A program made the translations under genes and the position numbers. Shown one piece after another: positions 1-6,461 of a DNA stretch of 7,964 bases. The notes below the pieces were generated by a model. The model saw nothing but the letters and a program-made list of their open reading frames with translations, searched no databases and was not told the origin of the DNA. Numbering within the stretch: the first letter of the stretch is position 1; each line of letters begins with the position of its first letter. The DNA is from Pseudomonadota bacterium (GTDB lineage: Bacteria > Pseudomonadota > Gammaproteobacteria > Steroidobacterales > Steroidobacteraceae): assembly GCA_021779875.1 (NCBI GenBank), contig JAJXZV010000100.1, positions 1 to 7,964 of the forward strand, given 5' to 3'.

Positions 1-51
1 GTCGGCGCGCTCAAGTTGCTCGAACAGCGTCTCGGAGGCGCGAATGAATAA
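1..51 (+). CDS. rplD: 50S ribosomal protein L4, C-terminal end only (partial)
   Basis: Only the last 16 codons and the TAA stop (49-51) are in the window; frame 1 reads VGALKLLEQRLGGANE. The call rests on position, since L4 directly precedes L23 in the S10 operon, and on the tail resembling the C-terminal helix of L4. L4 binds 23S rRNA and lines the exit tunnel; in E. coli it also represses the S10 operon, but the leader where that would act lies outside this window. The end of the gene overlaps the rplW start by 8 bases, and its codons carry the GGAGG (34-38) that serves rplW. The fragment is too short to identify on sequence alone. Confidence 0.85.
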   Translation, partial: VGALKLLEQRLGGANE

Positions 52-346
52 GGAACGCTTGATGACCGTGCTGATCCAGCCGCACGTGTCCGAGAAGGCC
101 GCCACGGCCGCCGAGAAGGCCAATCAATACGTGTTCCGCGTGCGCGACGACGCCTCCAAGGCCGAGGTCAAGGAGGCCGTGGAGTTCATGTTCGAGGTCA
201 AGGTCGAGGGCGTCAACCTGCTCAACAAGCCGGGCAAGACGCGGCGCTTCCGCAACATGCCGGGCAAGCGCAACGGCTACAAGAAGGCGTACGTGCGGCT
301 GCAGGCCGGCCAGTCGATCGACTTCACCGGCGGCGCCGCGACTTAA
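44..346 (+). CDS. rplW: 50S ribosomal protein L23
   Basis: This 100-residue protein is the same length as E. coli L23 and aligns along its whole length. L23 binds 23S rRNA domain III at the exit-tunnel rim and is the docking point for trigger factor, SRP and the SecY translocon. The N-terminal PHVSEKA motif (residues 13-19) contains Glu17, matching E. coli Glu18, the trigger-factor contact. The basic stretch KTRRFRNMPGKRNGYKKAY and the ending DFTGG are family hallmarks. The ATG at 44 is chosen because it gives the expected N-terminus, MNKERLMTVL, and has GGAGG five bases upstream. A later in-frame ATG at 62 would remove conserved residues. The start lies inside rplD in another frame, suggesting translational coupling. 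Confidence 0.98.
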   Translation: MNKERLMTVLIQPHVSEKAATAAEKANQYVFRVRDDASKAEVKEAVEFMFEVKVEGVNLLNKPGKTRRFRNMPGKRNGYKKAYVRLQAGQSIDFTGGAAT

Positions 347-361
347 AGGATCCGAAGAGCC

Positions 362-1198
362 ATGGCACTCATCAAACTCAAGCCGACTTCCCCGGGCACG
401 CGCTTCGTGGTCAAGGTCGACCGCTCGCACCTGCACAAGGGCGGGCCGATCGAGTCGCTGACCACCAAGAAGAACCGCACCGGCGCGCGCAACCACTCGG
501 GCCGCCAGACCACGCGGCACATCGGCGGCGGCCACAAGCAGCGCTATCGAATCGTGGATTTCAAGCGCGACAAGGACGGCATTCCGGGCGTGGTCGAACG
601 GTTGGAATACGATCCGAACCGGACCTCGCACCTGGCGCTCGTGCTCTACAAGGACGGCGAGCGCCGCTACATCCTGGCGCCGAAGGGCGTGCAGGCGGGC
701 GATGAGATCCGCTCCGGCGCCGACGCCCCGATCAAGCCGGGCAACGCGATGCCGCTGCGGCACATTCCTGTGGGCAGCACGGTGCACAACATCGAAATGA
801 AGGTCGGCCGCGGCGGACAGATCGCGCGCAGCGCCGGCAGCTCGGCGCAGTTCGCGGCGCGCGAGGGCGTGTACGCCACCGTGCGCTTGAAGTCCGGCGA
901 GATGCGCAAGGTGCACGTCGACTGCCGCGCCACCATCGGCGAGGTCGGCAACGACGAGCACAATCTGCGCGTCTTCGGCAAGGCGGGAGCCGTGCGGTGG
1001 CTGGGCGTGCGCCCGACCGTGCGCGGCGTCGTGATGAACCCGGTCGATCACCCGCACGGCGGCGGCGAGGGCAAGTCCGGGCAGGGCAACCCGCACCCGG
1101 TGAGCCCGTGGGGATTGCCCACCAAGGGTAAGAAGACCCGTCGCAACAAGCGCACGGACAGCATGATCGTGCAGCGTCGCAAGAACAAGCGCCTGTAA
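362..1198 (+). CDS. rplB: 50S ribosomal protein L2
   Basis: This 278-residue protein is slightly longer than E. coli L2 (273). L2 is a primary 23S rRNA-binding protein needed for subunit association and peptidyl-transferase activity. The N-terminal half is the OB-fold RNA-binding domain (roughly residues 40-125, with the basic segment [20 protein letters not shown]); the second half is an SH3-like domain (roughly 126-200). The C-terminal motif [12 protein letters not shown] is intact; Asp229-His230 correspond to E. coli Asp228-His229, the residues implicated in catalysis. After this motif comes a longer linker, [14 protein letters not shown], than in E. coli, followed by a basic tail ending RRKNKRL. 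From memory, this linker resembles xanthomonad L2. The gene starts 15 bases after rplW, with AAGGA at 346-350 and a purine-rich GAAGAG at 354-359. Confidence 0.99.
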   Translation: MALIKLKPTSPGTRFVVKVDRSHLHKGGPIESLTTKKNRTGARNHSGRQTTRHIGGGHKQRYRIVDFKRDKDGIPGVVERLEYDPNRTSHLALVLYKDGERRYILAPKGVQAGDEIRSGADAPIKPGNAMPLRHIPVGSTVHNIEMKVGRGGQIARSAGSSAQFAAREGVYATVRLKSGEMRKVHVDCRATIGEVGNDEHNLRVFGKAGAVRWLGVRPTVRGVVMNPVDHPHGGGEGKSGQGNPHPVSPWGLPTKGKKTRRNKRTDSMIVQRRKNKRL

Positions 1199-1209
1199 GC
1201 CTACAGACT

Positions 1210-1224
1210 GGAGAAAGCCAAGTG
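1210..1224 (+). promoter_or_regulatory. Shine-Dalgarno and GTG start of rpsS
   Basis: GGAG (1210-1213) lies eight bases before GTG at 1222. No in-frame ATG exists nearby, so this site decides the start. Confidence 0.85.
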
Positions 1225-1503
1225 CCTCGCTCGCTCAAGAAAGGACCGTTCGTGGATCTGCCCCTCGCCAAGAAGGTGCAGACCGCCAGTCAGAAGAACG
1301 ATCGCCGGCCGATCAAGACCTGGTCGCGGCGCTCGATGGTGATCCCCGACATGGTGGGGCTCACGATCGCCGTGCACAACGGGCGGCTGCACGTTCCGGT
1401 GCTGGTCTCGGAGAACATGGTCGGGCACAAGCTCGGCGAGTTCGCGCCGACGCGCACCTTCAAGGGGCATTCCGGCGACAAGAAAGTGTCGTCGGCGGAG
1501 TAA
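1222..1503 (+). CDS. rpsS: 30S ribosomal protein S19, GTG start
   Basis: This is a 93-residue protein (E. coli 92). S19 sits in the head of the 30S subunit with S13, contacts 16S rRNA helices near the A-site finger, and takes part in a subunit bridge. Family hallmarks are the N-terminus [10 protein letters not shown], the central [19 protein letters not shown], and the C-terminal [17 protein letters not shown]. The start is GTG at 1222: it gives the canonical first residues and has GGAG at 1210-1213, eight bases upstream, while the next in-frame ATG (1336) would delete about 38 conserved residues. The gap from rplB is 23 bases. The final residues, KKVSSAE, are less basic than the lysine-rich E. 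coli end. Confidence 0.98.
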   Translation: MPRSLKKGPFVDLPLAKKVQTASQKNDRRPIKTWSRRSMVIPDMVGLTIAVHNGRLHVPVLVSENMVGHKLGEFAPTRTFKGHSGDKKVSSAE

Positions 1504-1506
1504 GGC

Positions 1507-1851
1507 ATGGAAACCAAAGCCGTTCTACGTTACGCACGCATTTCCCCGCAGAAGTGCCGCCTGGTGGTCGACACCATCCGGGGCAAGTCCGCGACGCTCG
1601 CGGTCAACACGCTGAAGTTCATGCCGAAGAAGGGCGCGAAGATCGTCCTCAAGGTGCTGGATTCGGCGATCGCGAACGCCTACAACAACTTCAACGCCGA
1701 CGTCGACGAGTTGAAGGTGACGCGGGTCGAGGTCGACGCCGCGCCGGTGCTCAAGCGCTTCCACGCCCGCGCGAAGGGCCGCGGCGTGCGCATCGCGAAG
1801 CGCAACAGCCACATCCTGGTTCAGGTTTCGGACGGAAAGCGAGACGCGTAA
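1507..1851 (+). CDS. rplV: 50S ribosomal protein L22
   Basis: This is a 114-residue protein (E. coli 110). L22 binds all domains of 23S rRNA and extends a beta-hairpin into the exit tunnel, where macrolide-resistance and arrest-peptide mutations occur. The N-terminus [20 protein letters not shown] is the usual L22 beginning. The core includes [12 protein letters not shown] and ADVDELKV, and the hairpin region (about residues 82-102) is rich in Arg and Lys ([13 protein letters not shown]). No deletion or insertion is apparent in the hairpin tip. The ATG at 1507 follows rpsS by 3 bases, with GGAG (1497-1500) and AAGG (1502-1505) just upstream. The TAA stop overlaps the rpsC start as TAATG. A single Cys at residue 17 replaces the E. 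coli Val. Confidence 0.98.
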   Translation: METKAVLRYARISPQKCRLVVDTIRGKSATLAVNTLKFMPKKGAKIVLKVLDSAIANAYNNFNADVDELKVTRVEVDAAPVLKRFHARAKGRGVRIAKRNSHILVQVSDGKRDA

Positions 1852-2570
1852 TGGGTCAAAAAGTCAATCCGGTCGGCATTCGCCTCGGCATCACCCGCGA
1901 CTGGTCGTCGAAGTGGTATGCCGGCACCAAGTCGTTCGCGCCGAACATCCACACCGATTTCCTGGTCCGGCGCTTCCTGGCGAAGAAGCTCGCCGACGCC
2001 TCCGTGAGCCGTGTGCACATCGAGCGGGCGGCGCGTCGCGCGAACATCACCATCCACACCGCCCGTCCCGGCATCGTGATCGGCAAGAAGGGTGAGGACA
2101 TCGAGAAGCTCCGCGGCCAGGTCGCCAAGATCCTCGGCATGACGGTGCAGGACACGCGCCTGAACATCGCCGAGGTCCGCAAGCCCGAGCTCGACGCCAA
2201 GCTGGTCGCCGAGGGCATCGCGCAGCAGCTCGAGAAGCGCGTGATGTTCCGCCGCGCGATGAAGCGCGCGGTCACCAACACCATGCGCTCGGGAGCGCTC
2301 GGCGTGAAGGTGCGGATCTCGGGCCGCCTGAACGGTTCGGAGATCGCCCGGACCGAGACCAACCGCGAGGGCCGAGTGCCCCTGCACACGTTCCGCGCGG
2401 ACATCGATTACGGCCTCGCCGAGGCGCACACCACCTACGGGGTGATCGGCATCAAGGTCTGGATCTTCAAGGGCGAGGTATTCGATAAGCCCGAGGCCGA
2501 CGTGGCCGAGGCGGACGCCGAGGCGGCCGCTTCCAAGGCGGCCGACGGCACGGCGCCGGCGGCGGTGTAA
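1851..2570 (+). CDS. rpsC: 30S ribosomal protein S3
   Basis: This is a 239-residue protein (E. coli 233). S3 is on the solvent side of the 30S head at the mRNA entry tunnel and contributes to ribosomal helicase activity. The N-terminus [14 protein letters not shown] is canonical. A type-II KH domain (about residues 39-107) carries an intact GKKG loop at 78-81. The C-terminal domain has MFRRAMKRA, with Arg134, Arg135 and Lys138 matching the E. coli helicase residues Arg131, Arg132 and Lys135, then [15 protein letters not shown] and [14 protein letters not shown] motifs. The last 28 residues (212-239) are unlike the basic E. coli tail: 12 Ala, 7 acidic and only 2 Lys. The ATG at 1851 overlaps the rplV stop by one base. 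The reading frame is open far upstream through rplV, but that extension is not homologous to S3. Confidence 0.98.
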   Translation: MGQKVNPVGIRLGITRDWSSKWYAGTKSFAPNIHTDFLVRRFLAKKLADASVSRVHIERAARRANITIHTARPGIVIGKKGEDIEKLRGQVAKILGMTVQDTRLNIAEVRKPELDAKLVAEGIAQQLEKRVMFRRAMKRAVTNTMRSGALGVKVRISGRLNGSEIARTETNREGRVPLHTFRADIDYGLAEAHTTYGVIGIKVWIFKGEVFDKPEADVAEADAEAAASKAADGTAPAAV

Positions 2571-2593
2571 CCCGCTCTCCAAGGTAACGAATC

Positions 2594-3010
2594 ATGATGC
2601 AGCCGAAGCGGACCAAGTTCCGCAAACAGTTCAAGGGCCGGATCGCGGGCAGCGCTCAGCGCGGCAACACCGTGGCGTTCGGCGAGTACGGCCTGAAGGC
2701 CACGGGGCGCGCCCGCATGACCGCGCGCGAGATCGAGGCGGCGCGGCGCGCCATCTCGCGGGCCGTCAAGCGCGGCGGGCGCATCTGGATCCGCGTCTTC
2801 CCGGACGTGCCCATCACGCAGAAGCCGCTCGAGGTCCGCATGGGCTCGGGCAAGGGCAACGTCGAGTACTGGGTCGCCAAGGTGCTGCCCGGCAAGGTGC
2901 TGTTCGAGATGGAAGGCATGAGCGAGGAAGTGGCGCGCGAGGCGTTCCGCCTGGCCGCCGCCAAGCTCTCGGTATCGACCACGTTCGTGAAGCGGCAGGT
3001 GCGGGCATGA
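2594..3010 (+). CDS. rplP: 50S ribosomal protein L16
   Basis: This is a 138-residue protein (E. coli 136). L16 organises 23S rRNA near the A-site tRNA elbow and is needed for late 50S maturation. The N-terminus [11 protein letters not shown] matches the family pattern ([11 protein letters not shown] in E. coli), so the first of the two tandem ATGs (2594) is preferred to the second (2597); AAGG at 2581-2584 lies about nine bases upstream. [11 protein letters not shown] and IWIRVFPD are strongly conserved. Arg82 in VRMGSGKG corresponds to E. coli Arg81, the residue hydroxylated by the YcfD oxygenase; whether that enzyme exists here cannot be seen. The gap from rpsC is 23 bases, and the TGA stop overlaps the rpmC start as ATGA. 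Confidence 0.98.
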   Translation: MMQPKRTKFRKQFKGRIAGSAQRGNTVAFGEYGLKATGRARMTAREIEAARRAISRAVKRGGRIWIRVFPDVPITQKPLEVRMGSGKGNVEYWVAKVLPGKVLFEMEGMSEEVAREAFRLAAAKLSVSTTFVKRQVRA

Positions 3011-3210
3011 AGGCGAAGGACTTGCGGGCGAAGACGGCGAAGGAGCTCGGCGAGGAGCTGCTCAAGCTGCGTCGCGAACAGTTCAACCTGCGCATGGCGC
3101 GGGCGACCGGGCAGGCTGCGAAGCCCGATCAATTTTCCAAGGTGCGCCGCAACATCGCGCGCGTGAAGACCGTGCTCGCGCAAGCACGGCCAAGCGGAGG
3201 TAAGGTTTGA
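3007..3210 (+). CDS. rpmC: 50S ribosomal protein L29
   Basis: This is a 67-residue protein (E. coli 63). L29 is a two-helix protein beside L23 at the tunnel exit. [21 protein letters not shown] forms the first helix, [14 protein letters not shown] is the conserved turn and second-helix start, and [12 protein letters not shown] is the C-terminal family signature. The gene begins in a four-base ATGA overlap with rplP and has no clear separate ribosome binding site, so its translation is probably coupled to L16. Its own stop overlaps the rpsQ start (TGATG). The short tail ARPSGGKV holds the GGAGG that serves rpsQ. Confidence 0.97.
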   Translation: MKAKDLRAKTAKELGEELLKLRREQFNLRMARATGQAAKPDQFSKVRRNIARVKTVLAQARPSGGKV

Positions 3211-3212
3211 TG
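3196..3212 (+). promoter_or_regulatory. Shine-Dalgarno deciding the rpsQ start
   Basis: GGAGG (3196-3200) lies nine bases before ATG 3210. It supports that start over the adjacent in-frame TTG at 3207 and over the internal ATG at 3267, which has only weak GG-containing sequence before it. Confidence 0.75.
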
Positions 3213-3506
3213 TCTCCCGAAACACAAGCGGCGGCGCCGTCGGCGGCCCCGACGGTCGGTCAGCGGATGCTGACCGGCAAGGTCGTCAGCACCAAGATGA
3301 ACAAGACCATCGCGGTGGCGGTGGAGCGGCTGGTGAAGCACCCGATGTACGGCAAGTACATCCGCCGCACGACCAAGCTGCTCGCGCACGACGCGAACGG
3401 CGAATGCAAGGAAGGCGACACCGTGGACATCAAGCCGTGCCGGCCGATGTCGCGGCGCAAGTCCTGGATCCTGGTGCGCGTGGTCGAACGCGCCGAAAGC
3501 CGCTGA
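3210..3506 (+). CDS. rpsQ: 30S ribosomal protein S17, with N-terminal extension
   Basis: From ATG 3210 the protein has 98 residues, against 84 in E. coli. S17 is a primary 16S rRNA-binding OB-fold protein of the 30S body. The core begins near residue 20 ([12 protein letters not shown]) and includes [30 protein letters not shown], and the C-terminal [17 protein letters not shown], all typical. The first 19 residues form an extra segment rich in Ala, Pro and Ser ([10 protein letters not shown]), longer than the short E. coli lead-in. A start at the internal ATG 3267 would give 79 residues and remove the extension, but the strong GGAGG at 3196-3200 and the TGATG overlap with rpmC favour 3210. 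A TTG at 3207 is also in frame but less likely. Confidence 0.95.
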   Translation: MSPETQAAAPSAAPTVGQRMLTGKVVSTKMNKTIAVAVERLVKHPMYGKYIRRTTKLLAHDANGECKEGDTVDIKPCRPMSRRKSWILVRVVERAESR

Positions 3507-3516
3507 AGGAGGCGCC
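3507..3516 (+). promoter_or_regulatory. rpsQ-rplN junction: Shine-Dalgarno only, no operon boundary
   Basis: The ten bases AGGAGGCGCC between the rpsQ stop and the rplN ATG contain a perfect AGGAGG (3507-3512) four bases from the start. In E. coli this junction separates the S10 and spc operons and holds the spc promoter. Here there is no room for a terminator, and any promoter would have to lie inside rpsQ. Confidence 0.85.
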
Positions 3517-3885
3517 ATGATTCAGCTTCGAACCATGTTGAACGTCGCCGACAACTCGGGCGCCAAGCGCCTGATGTGCATCAAGGTGCTGGGCGGCTCC
3601 AAGCGGCGCTACGCGGCGGTCGGCGACGTGATCAAGGTGAGCGTCAAGGACGCGATCCCGCGCGGCAAGGTCAAGAAGGGCGAGGTCTACGACGCCGTCG
3701 TCGTGCGCACCAAGCGGGGCGTGCGGCGCGCGGACGGTTCGCTGATCCGCTTCGACACCAACGCGGCGGTGCTGCTGACCAACAAGCTCGAGCCGATCGG
3801 CACGCGCATCTTCGGGCCGGTGACCCGCGAGCTGCGCAACGTGCAGTTCATGAAGATCATCTCTCTCGCGCCGGAAGTGCTGTGA
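3517..3885 (+). CDS. rplN: 50S ribosomal protein L14
   Basis: This is a 122-residue protein (E. coli 123), nearly collinear with the E. coli sequence. L14 is a five-stranded beta-barrel protein that binds 23S rRNA, forms bridge B8 with the 30S subunit, and is the site where the silencing factor RsfS binds. Key segments are [21 protein letters not shown] at the start, [20 protein letters not shown] in the middle, [14 protein letters not shown], and the C-terminal [13 protein letters not shown] followed by [12 protein letters not shown]. It is the first gene of the spc half. The ATG at 3517 sits behind the best Shine-Dalgarno sequence noticed in the window. Its TGA stop shares a base with the rplX start (TGATG). 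Confidence 0.99.
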   Translation: MIQLRTMLNVADNSGAKRLMCIKVLGGSKRRYAAVGDVIKVSVKDAIPRGKVKKGEVYDAVVVRTKRGVRRADGSLIRFDTNAAVLLTNKLEPIGTRIFGPVTRELRNVQFMKIISLAPEVL

Positions 3886-4205
3886 TGAACAAGATTCGCA
3901 AGGGCGACACGGTGATCCTGATCGCCGGCAGGGACAAGGGCAAGCGGGGCACGGTCATCGAGGTGCTCGCGGACGACCGCGTGCGCGTCGAGGGCTTGAA
4001 CCTGTCGAAGAAGCACCAGCGCCCCAATCCGCAGGCGGGCGTGCAGGGCGGCATCATCGAGCGCGAGGCGCCGATGCACGTCTCGAACGTCGCGATCTTC
4101 AACCCGGCCACCCAGAAGGCCGACCGGGTCGGCTTTCGCGCGCTGACCGACGGCCGCAAGGTGCGGGTCTTCAAGTCCAACGACGAAATGATCGAGCCCA
4201 AGTAA
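3885..4205 (+). CDS. rplX: 50S ribosomal protein L24
   Basis: This is a 106-residue protein (E. coli 104). L24 is an assembly-initiator protein that binds the 5' region of 23S rRNA and sits near the tunnel exit. The N-terminal KOW motif is clear (about residues 3-36): [21 protein letters not shown], then [17 protein letters not shown]. The C-terminal half contains [20 protein letters not shown] and [17 protein letters not shown], both expected. The start is ATG 3885, overlapping the rplN stop by one base. The frame stays open for about 300 bases upstream inside rplN, but that upstream translation is Arg/Gly-rich shadow sequence. No separate strong Shine-Dalgarno is visible, although GGAAG (3873-3877) lies within the end of rplN. 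Confidence 0.97.
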   Translation: MNKIRKGDTVILIAGRDKGKRGTVIEVLADDRVRVEGLNLSKKHQRPNPQAGVQGGIIEREAPMHVSNVAIFNPATQKADRVGFRALTDGRKVRVFKSNDEMIEPK

Positions 4206-4217
4206 CGAGTGACCACC

Positions 4218-4757
4218 ATGGCAAGATTGCAGCAACAGTACCGCGAGAAGATCGTGCCCGAGCTCAAGCGGAGCCTCGGGATCGAGAACACGATGCAGGT
4301 TCCGCGGATCCTCAAGATCACCGTCAACATGGGCGTCGGCGAGGCCGTGGCGGACAAGAAGGTGATGGACGCGGCGACCGCGGACCTCGCCAAGATCACC
4401 GGCCAGAAGCCGGCGGTCACCAAGGCCAAGAAGTCGGTCGCGACCTTCAAGGTCCGCGACGGCCAGGCCATCGGCTGCAAGGTGACCCTGCGCGGCGCGC
4501 GCATGTACGAGTTCCTCGACCGCCTGGTCAACATCGCGATCCCGCGCATCCGCGACTTCCGCGGCATCAGCACGCGCTCGTTCGACGGCCGCGGCAATTA
4601 CAGCCTGGGCGTCAAGGAACAGATCATCTTTCCCGAGATCCAGTACGACCAGATCGATCAGATCCGTGGCATGGACATCACCATCTCCACGTCGGCGGCG
4701 GACGACAAGCACGGACGTGCGCTGCTCGAAGCCTTCAATTTCCCGTTCCGTAAGTAG
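4218..4757 (+). CDS. rplE: 50S ribosomal protein L5
   Basis: From ATG 4218 the protein is 179 residues, exactly the E. coli length. L5 binds 5S rRNA with L18 and L25 in the central protuberance and contacts P-site tRNA. Conserved segments in order are [81 protein letters not shown], the EQIIFPEI motif, and [12 protein letters not shown] at the end. An in-frame GTG at 4209 would add three residues; ATG 4218 is preferred because it matches the family's MA start. Its Shine-Dalgarno is weak (GAG at 4207-4209). The gap from rplX is 12 bases. In E. coli the S8 repressor site lies at this junction; no convincing equivalent hairpin was seen here. Confidence 0.97.
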   Translation: MARLQQQYREKIVPELKRSLGIENTMQVPRILKITVNMGVGEAVADKKVMDAATADLAKITGQKPAVTKAKKSVATFKVRDGQAIGCKVTLRGARMYEFLDRLVNIAIPRIRDFRGISTRSFDGRGNYSLGVKEQIIFPEIQYDQIDQIRGMDITISTSAADDKHGRALLEAFNFPFRK

Positions 4758-4768
4758 GGTAGTACCGA

Positions 4769-5074
4769 ATGGCCAAGACCAACATGCTCATGCGCGAGAA
4801 GCTCCGACTGAAGACCGCGAAGAAGTTCGCGGCCCGGCGCGCCGAGCTGAAAGAGCTGATCCGCGATCCGAAGACCGGAGCGGAGGAGCGTGCCGAGGCG
4901 CAGGCGGAGCTGCAGAAGCAGCCGCGTGACGCCTCCCCGTCCCGGCAGCGCAACCGGTGTTCGATCACCGGGCGCTCGCGCGGCGTTTATCGCAAGTTCG
5001 GGCTGGCGCGCACCAAGCTGCGCGAGGCGGCCAATCGCGGTGAGATTCCCGGCCTGTCGAAGGCGAGTTGGTGA
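4769..5074 (+). CDS. rpsN: 30S ribosomal protein S14, long zinc-free form
   Basis: This is a 101-residue protein, the same length as E. coli S14. S14 binds 16S rRNA in the 30S head next to S3 and S10. It belongs to the long form lacking the paired CxxC zinc motifs of the roughly 61-residue form; only one Cys is present, in RNRCSITG. The N-terminal half is a charged helix ([20 protein letters not shown]), the linker contains [12 protein letters not shown], and the C-terminal half reads [20 protein letters not shown] and then [10 protein letters not shown]. The single zinc-independent S14 in the spc operon fits a proteobacterium. The ATG at 4769 lies 11 bases after rplE, with a modest AGGG at 4756-4759 that overlaps the rplE stop. 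Confidence 0.98.
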   Translation: MAKTNMLMREKLRLKTAKKFAARRAELKELIRDPKTGAEERAEAQAELQKQPRDASPSRQRNRCSITGRSRGVYRKFGLARTKLREAANRGEIPGLSKASW

Positions 5075-5085
5075 GGCGCTAATCC

Positions 5086-5481
5086 ATGAGCATGACTGAT
5101 CCCATCGCCGATCTGCTGACCCGCGTCAGAAACGCCCAGGCGGCGCGCAAGCCCACGGTCGCCGTCGGCGCCTCGAAGCTGAAGCTCGCCATCCTGAAGG
5201 TGCTGAAGGACGAGGGCTACATCGCCGGCTACACCGTCGACACCGAGGGTGCCAAGCACGCCGTGTCGATCGAGCTGAAGTACCACGACGGCCGCCCCGT
5301 GATCGACCGCATCGAGCGCATCAGCCGCCCGGGGCTGCGCATCTACCGGGGCAAGGACGAACTGCCGAAGGTGCTCGGCGGGCTCGGCGTGGCGGTGATC
5401 TCCACTCCGCAGGGCATCATGAGCGACGCCCAGGCGCGCGCGGCCGGCACCGGCGGCGAAGTGCTGTTCGTGGTGCAGTAA
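5086..5481 (+). CDS. rpsH: 30S ribosomal protein S8
   Basis: This is a 131-residue protein (E. coli 130). S8 is a primary binder of 16S rRNA helix 21 in the central domain; in E. coli it also represses the spc operon by binding its mRNA near the L5 start. [20 protein letters not shown] and [17 protein letters not shown] form the N-terminal domain. The C-terminal RNA-binding domain contains [34 protein letters not shown] and the terminal [11 protein letters not shown]. The ATG at 5086 has GAGG (5073-5076) nine bases upstream, overlapping the rpsN stop. A long gap of 59 bases follows, the largest in the window. Confidence 0.98.
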   Translation: MSMTDPIADLLTRVRNAQAARKPTVAVGASKLKLAILKVLKDEGYIAGYTVDTEGAKHAVSIELKYHDGRPVIDRIERISRPGLRIYRGKDELPKVLGGLGVAVISTPQGIMSDAQARAAGTGGEVLFVVQ

Positions 5482-5540
5482 GGGTCGACGGGATACTAAA
5501 GGTTCGGGCCCCACGGCCCCCAAAACTCTAAGGTTCTACT
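5482..5540 (+). other. rpsH-rplF intergenic spacer with short hairpin and 7-base direct repeat
   Basis: This is the longest gene-free stretch in the window. It contains an inverted repeat GGGCC (5506-5510) / GGCCC (5515-5519) with loop CCAC, followed by CCAAAAC rather than a T run, so it does not look like an intrinsic terminator. AAGGTTC occurs twice (5499-5505 and 5530-5536), flanking the hairpin; the second copy is well placed as the rplF ribosome binding site (AAGG, seven bases before ATG). GATACT (5492-5497) loosely resembles a -10 box but lacks a good -35. It may be an mRNA processing, attenuation or translation-tuning element, or just spacer. Confidence 0.5.
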
Positions 5541-6074
5541 ATGTCTCGAGTTGCAAAAATGCCGGTCGATCTGCCGCAGGGCGTGACCGCCACCATCGCG
5601 GCCGACGTCGTCACCGTGAAGGGTGCCAAGGGCTCGCTGTCGCTCGCGCTGAAGCATGGCATCAAGGTCGTGCAGCAGGACAAGCACATGACGGTCCAGG
5701 CCGACGGCGATGCCGAGGGGATCGACGCGATCGCCGGCGCCGTCCGCGCGCTGCTGGCCAACATGGTCCACGGCGTCACCAAGGGTTACGAGAAGAAGCT
5801 CGACCTGGTGGGGGTCGGCTATCGCGCCGCCGTGCAGGCGAAGACCCTGCAGCTGACGCTCGGGTATTCGCACCTGATCAATTACGCGATTCCGGAGGGC
5901 GTGACCATCGAGACGCCCAGCCAGACCGAGATCGTGGTCAAGGGCATCGACCGGCAGCGCGTCGGCCAGACGGCCGCCGAGATCCGCGCCTTCCGGCCGC
6001 CGGAGCCGTACAAGGGCAAGGGCGTCAAGTATTCGGACGAAAAGATTTCGCTGAAAGAGGCGAAGAAGAAGTAG
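5541..6074 (+). CDS. rplF: 50S ribosomal protein L6
   Basis: This is a 177-residue protein, identical in length to E. coli L6. L6 consists of two similar alpha/beta domains (about residues 1-81 and 82-177) and binds 23S rRNA near the sarcin-ricin loop and factor-binding site. The N-terminus is [15 protein letters not shown]. Domain 2 opens with [20 protein letters not shown] and LTLGYSHLI, and the diagnostic C-terminal signature [11 protein letters not shown] (residues 154-164) is intact, followed by a lysine-rich end (KEAKKK). The ATG at 5541 is preceded by AAGG at 5530-5533. The gene follows the 59-base spacer, so its ribosome loading is less likely to depend on rpsH than that of its overlapping neighbours elsewhere. 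The gap to rplR is four bases. Confidence 0.98.
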   Translation: MSRVAKMPVDLPQGVTATIAADVVTVKGAKGSLSLALKHGIKVVQQDKHMTVQADGDAEGIDAIAGAVRALLANMVHGVTKGYEKKLDLVGVGYRAAVQAKTLQLTLGYSHLINYAIPEGVTIETPSQTEIVVKGIDRQRVGQTAAEIRAFRPPEPYKGKGVKYSDEKISLKEAKKK

Positions 6075-6078
6075 GCAC

Positions 6079-6438
6079 ATGAAACTCACCAAGCAAGACA
6101 CCCGTCTGCGCCGCGCGCTGCGCGGGCGCATGAAGATCCGAGAACTGGCCGCGCTGCGCCTGTCGGTGCACCGCACGCCGCAGCACATCTACGCGCAGAT
6201 CTTCTCGCCCTCCGGTGCCGAGGTGCTGGTCGCGGCCTCCACCCTGCAGAAGGACGTGCGCGGCGATCTGAAGAGCACCGGCAACATCGAGGCGGCGAAG
6301 GCCGTGGGCCGCGCCATCGCGGAACGCGCCAAGGCCAAGGGCATCTCGAAGGTGGCATTCGATCGTTCCGGATTCATGTTCCACGGGCGCGTCAAGGCCC
6401 TGGCCGACGCCGCGCGCGAAGCCGGCCTCGAGTTCTAA
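6079..6438 (+). CDS. rplR: 50S ribosomal protein L18
   Basis: This is a 119-residue protein (E. coli 117). L18 binds 5S rRNA and, with L5, anchors it to 23S rRNA in the central protuberance. The basic N-terminus ([19 protein letters not shown]) is the flexible RNA-binding arm. The globular part contains [52 protein letters not shown], and the strongly conserved [20 protein letters not shown] followed by EAGLEF. The gene begins four bases after rplF. The only plausible ribosome binding sequence is the purine-rich GAAGAAGAAG at 6062-6071 inside the end of rplF, so coupling to L6 translation is likely. Confidence 0.98.
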   Translation: MKLTKQDTRLRRALRGRMKIRELAALRLSVHRTPQHIYAQIFSPSGAEVLVAASTLQKDVRGDLKSTGNIEAAKAVGRAIAERAKAKGISKVAFDRSGFMFHGRVKALADAAREAGLEF

Positions 6439-6461
6439 CCTCAAAGGGTCTGAAGAGCACT

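Noticed and set aside
11..1096. 361-codon open frame on the - strand opposite rplW/rplB
   Set aside because: It is an antisense shadow caused by GC-rich third codon positions; its translation is low-complexity Ala/Arg/His/Leu/Val sequence with no recognisable domain, and rplW and rplB on the + strand are unambiguous.
1554..1850. Possible 99-residue N-terminal extension of S3 reading through rplV
   Set aside because: The frame is open by chance; the upstream translation is Arg/Gly/Gln-rich shadow of rplV, while S3 starts canonically with MGQKVNP at 1851.
1821..2582. 253-codon open frame on the - strand opposite rpsC
   Set aside because: It almost exactly mirrors rpsC and has the composition expected of antisense GC-rich coding DNA.
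3576..3884. Possible N-terminal extension of L24 inside rplN
   Set aside because: The upstream frame is shadow sequence of rplN; L24 begins normally at ATG 3885.
3687..4712. 341-codon open frame on the - strand opposite rplN, rplX and rplE
   Set aside because: It is shadow sequence spanning three certain + strand genes, with biased composition (Asp/His/Leu/Val/Arg) and no family resemblance.
5467..5497. Promoter upstream of rplF (TTCGTG ... GATACT)
   Set aside because: The -10 match is four of six and the -35 match is poor; this is not enough to list as a promoter without transcript data.
5506..5519. Intrinsic terminator after rpsH
   Set aside because: The stem is only five base pairs and is followed by CCAAAAC, not a T run; the spc genes continue directly downstream.
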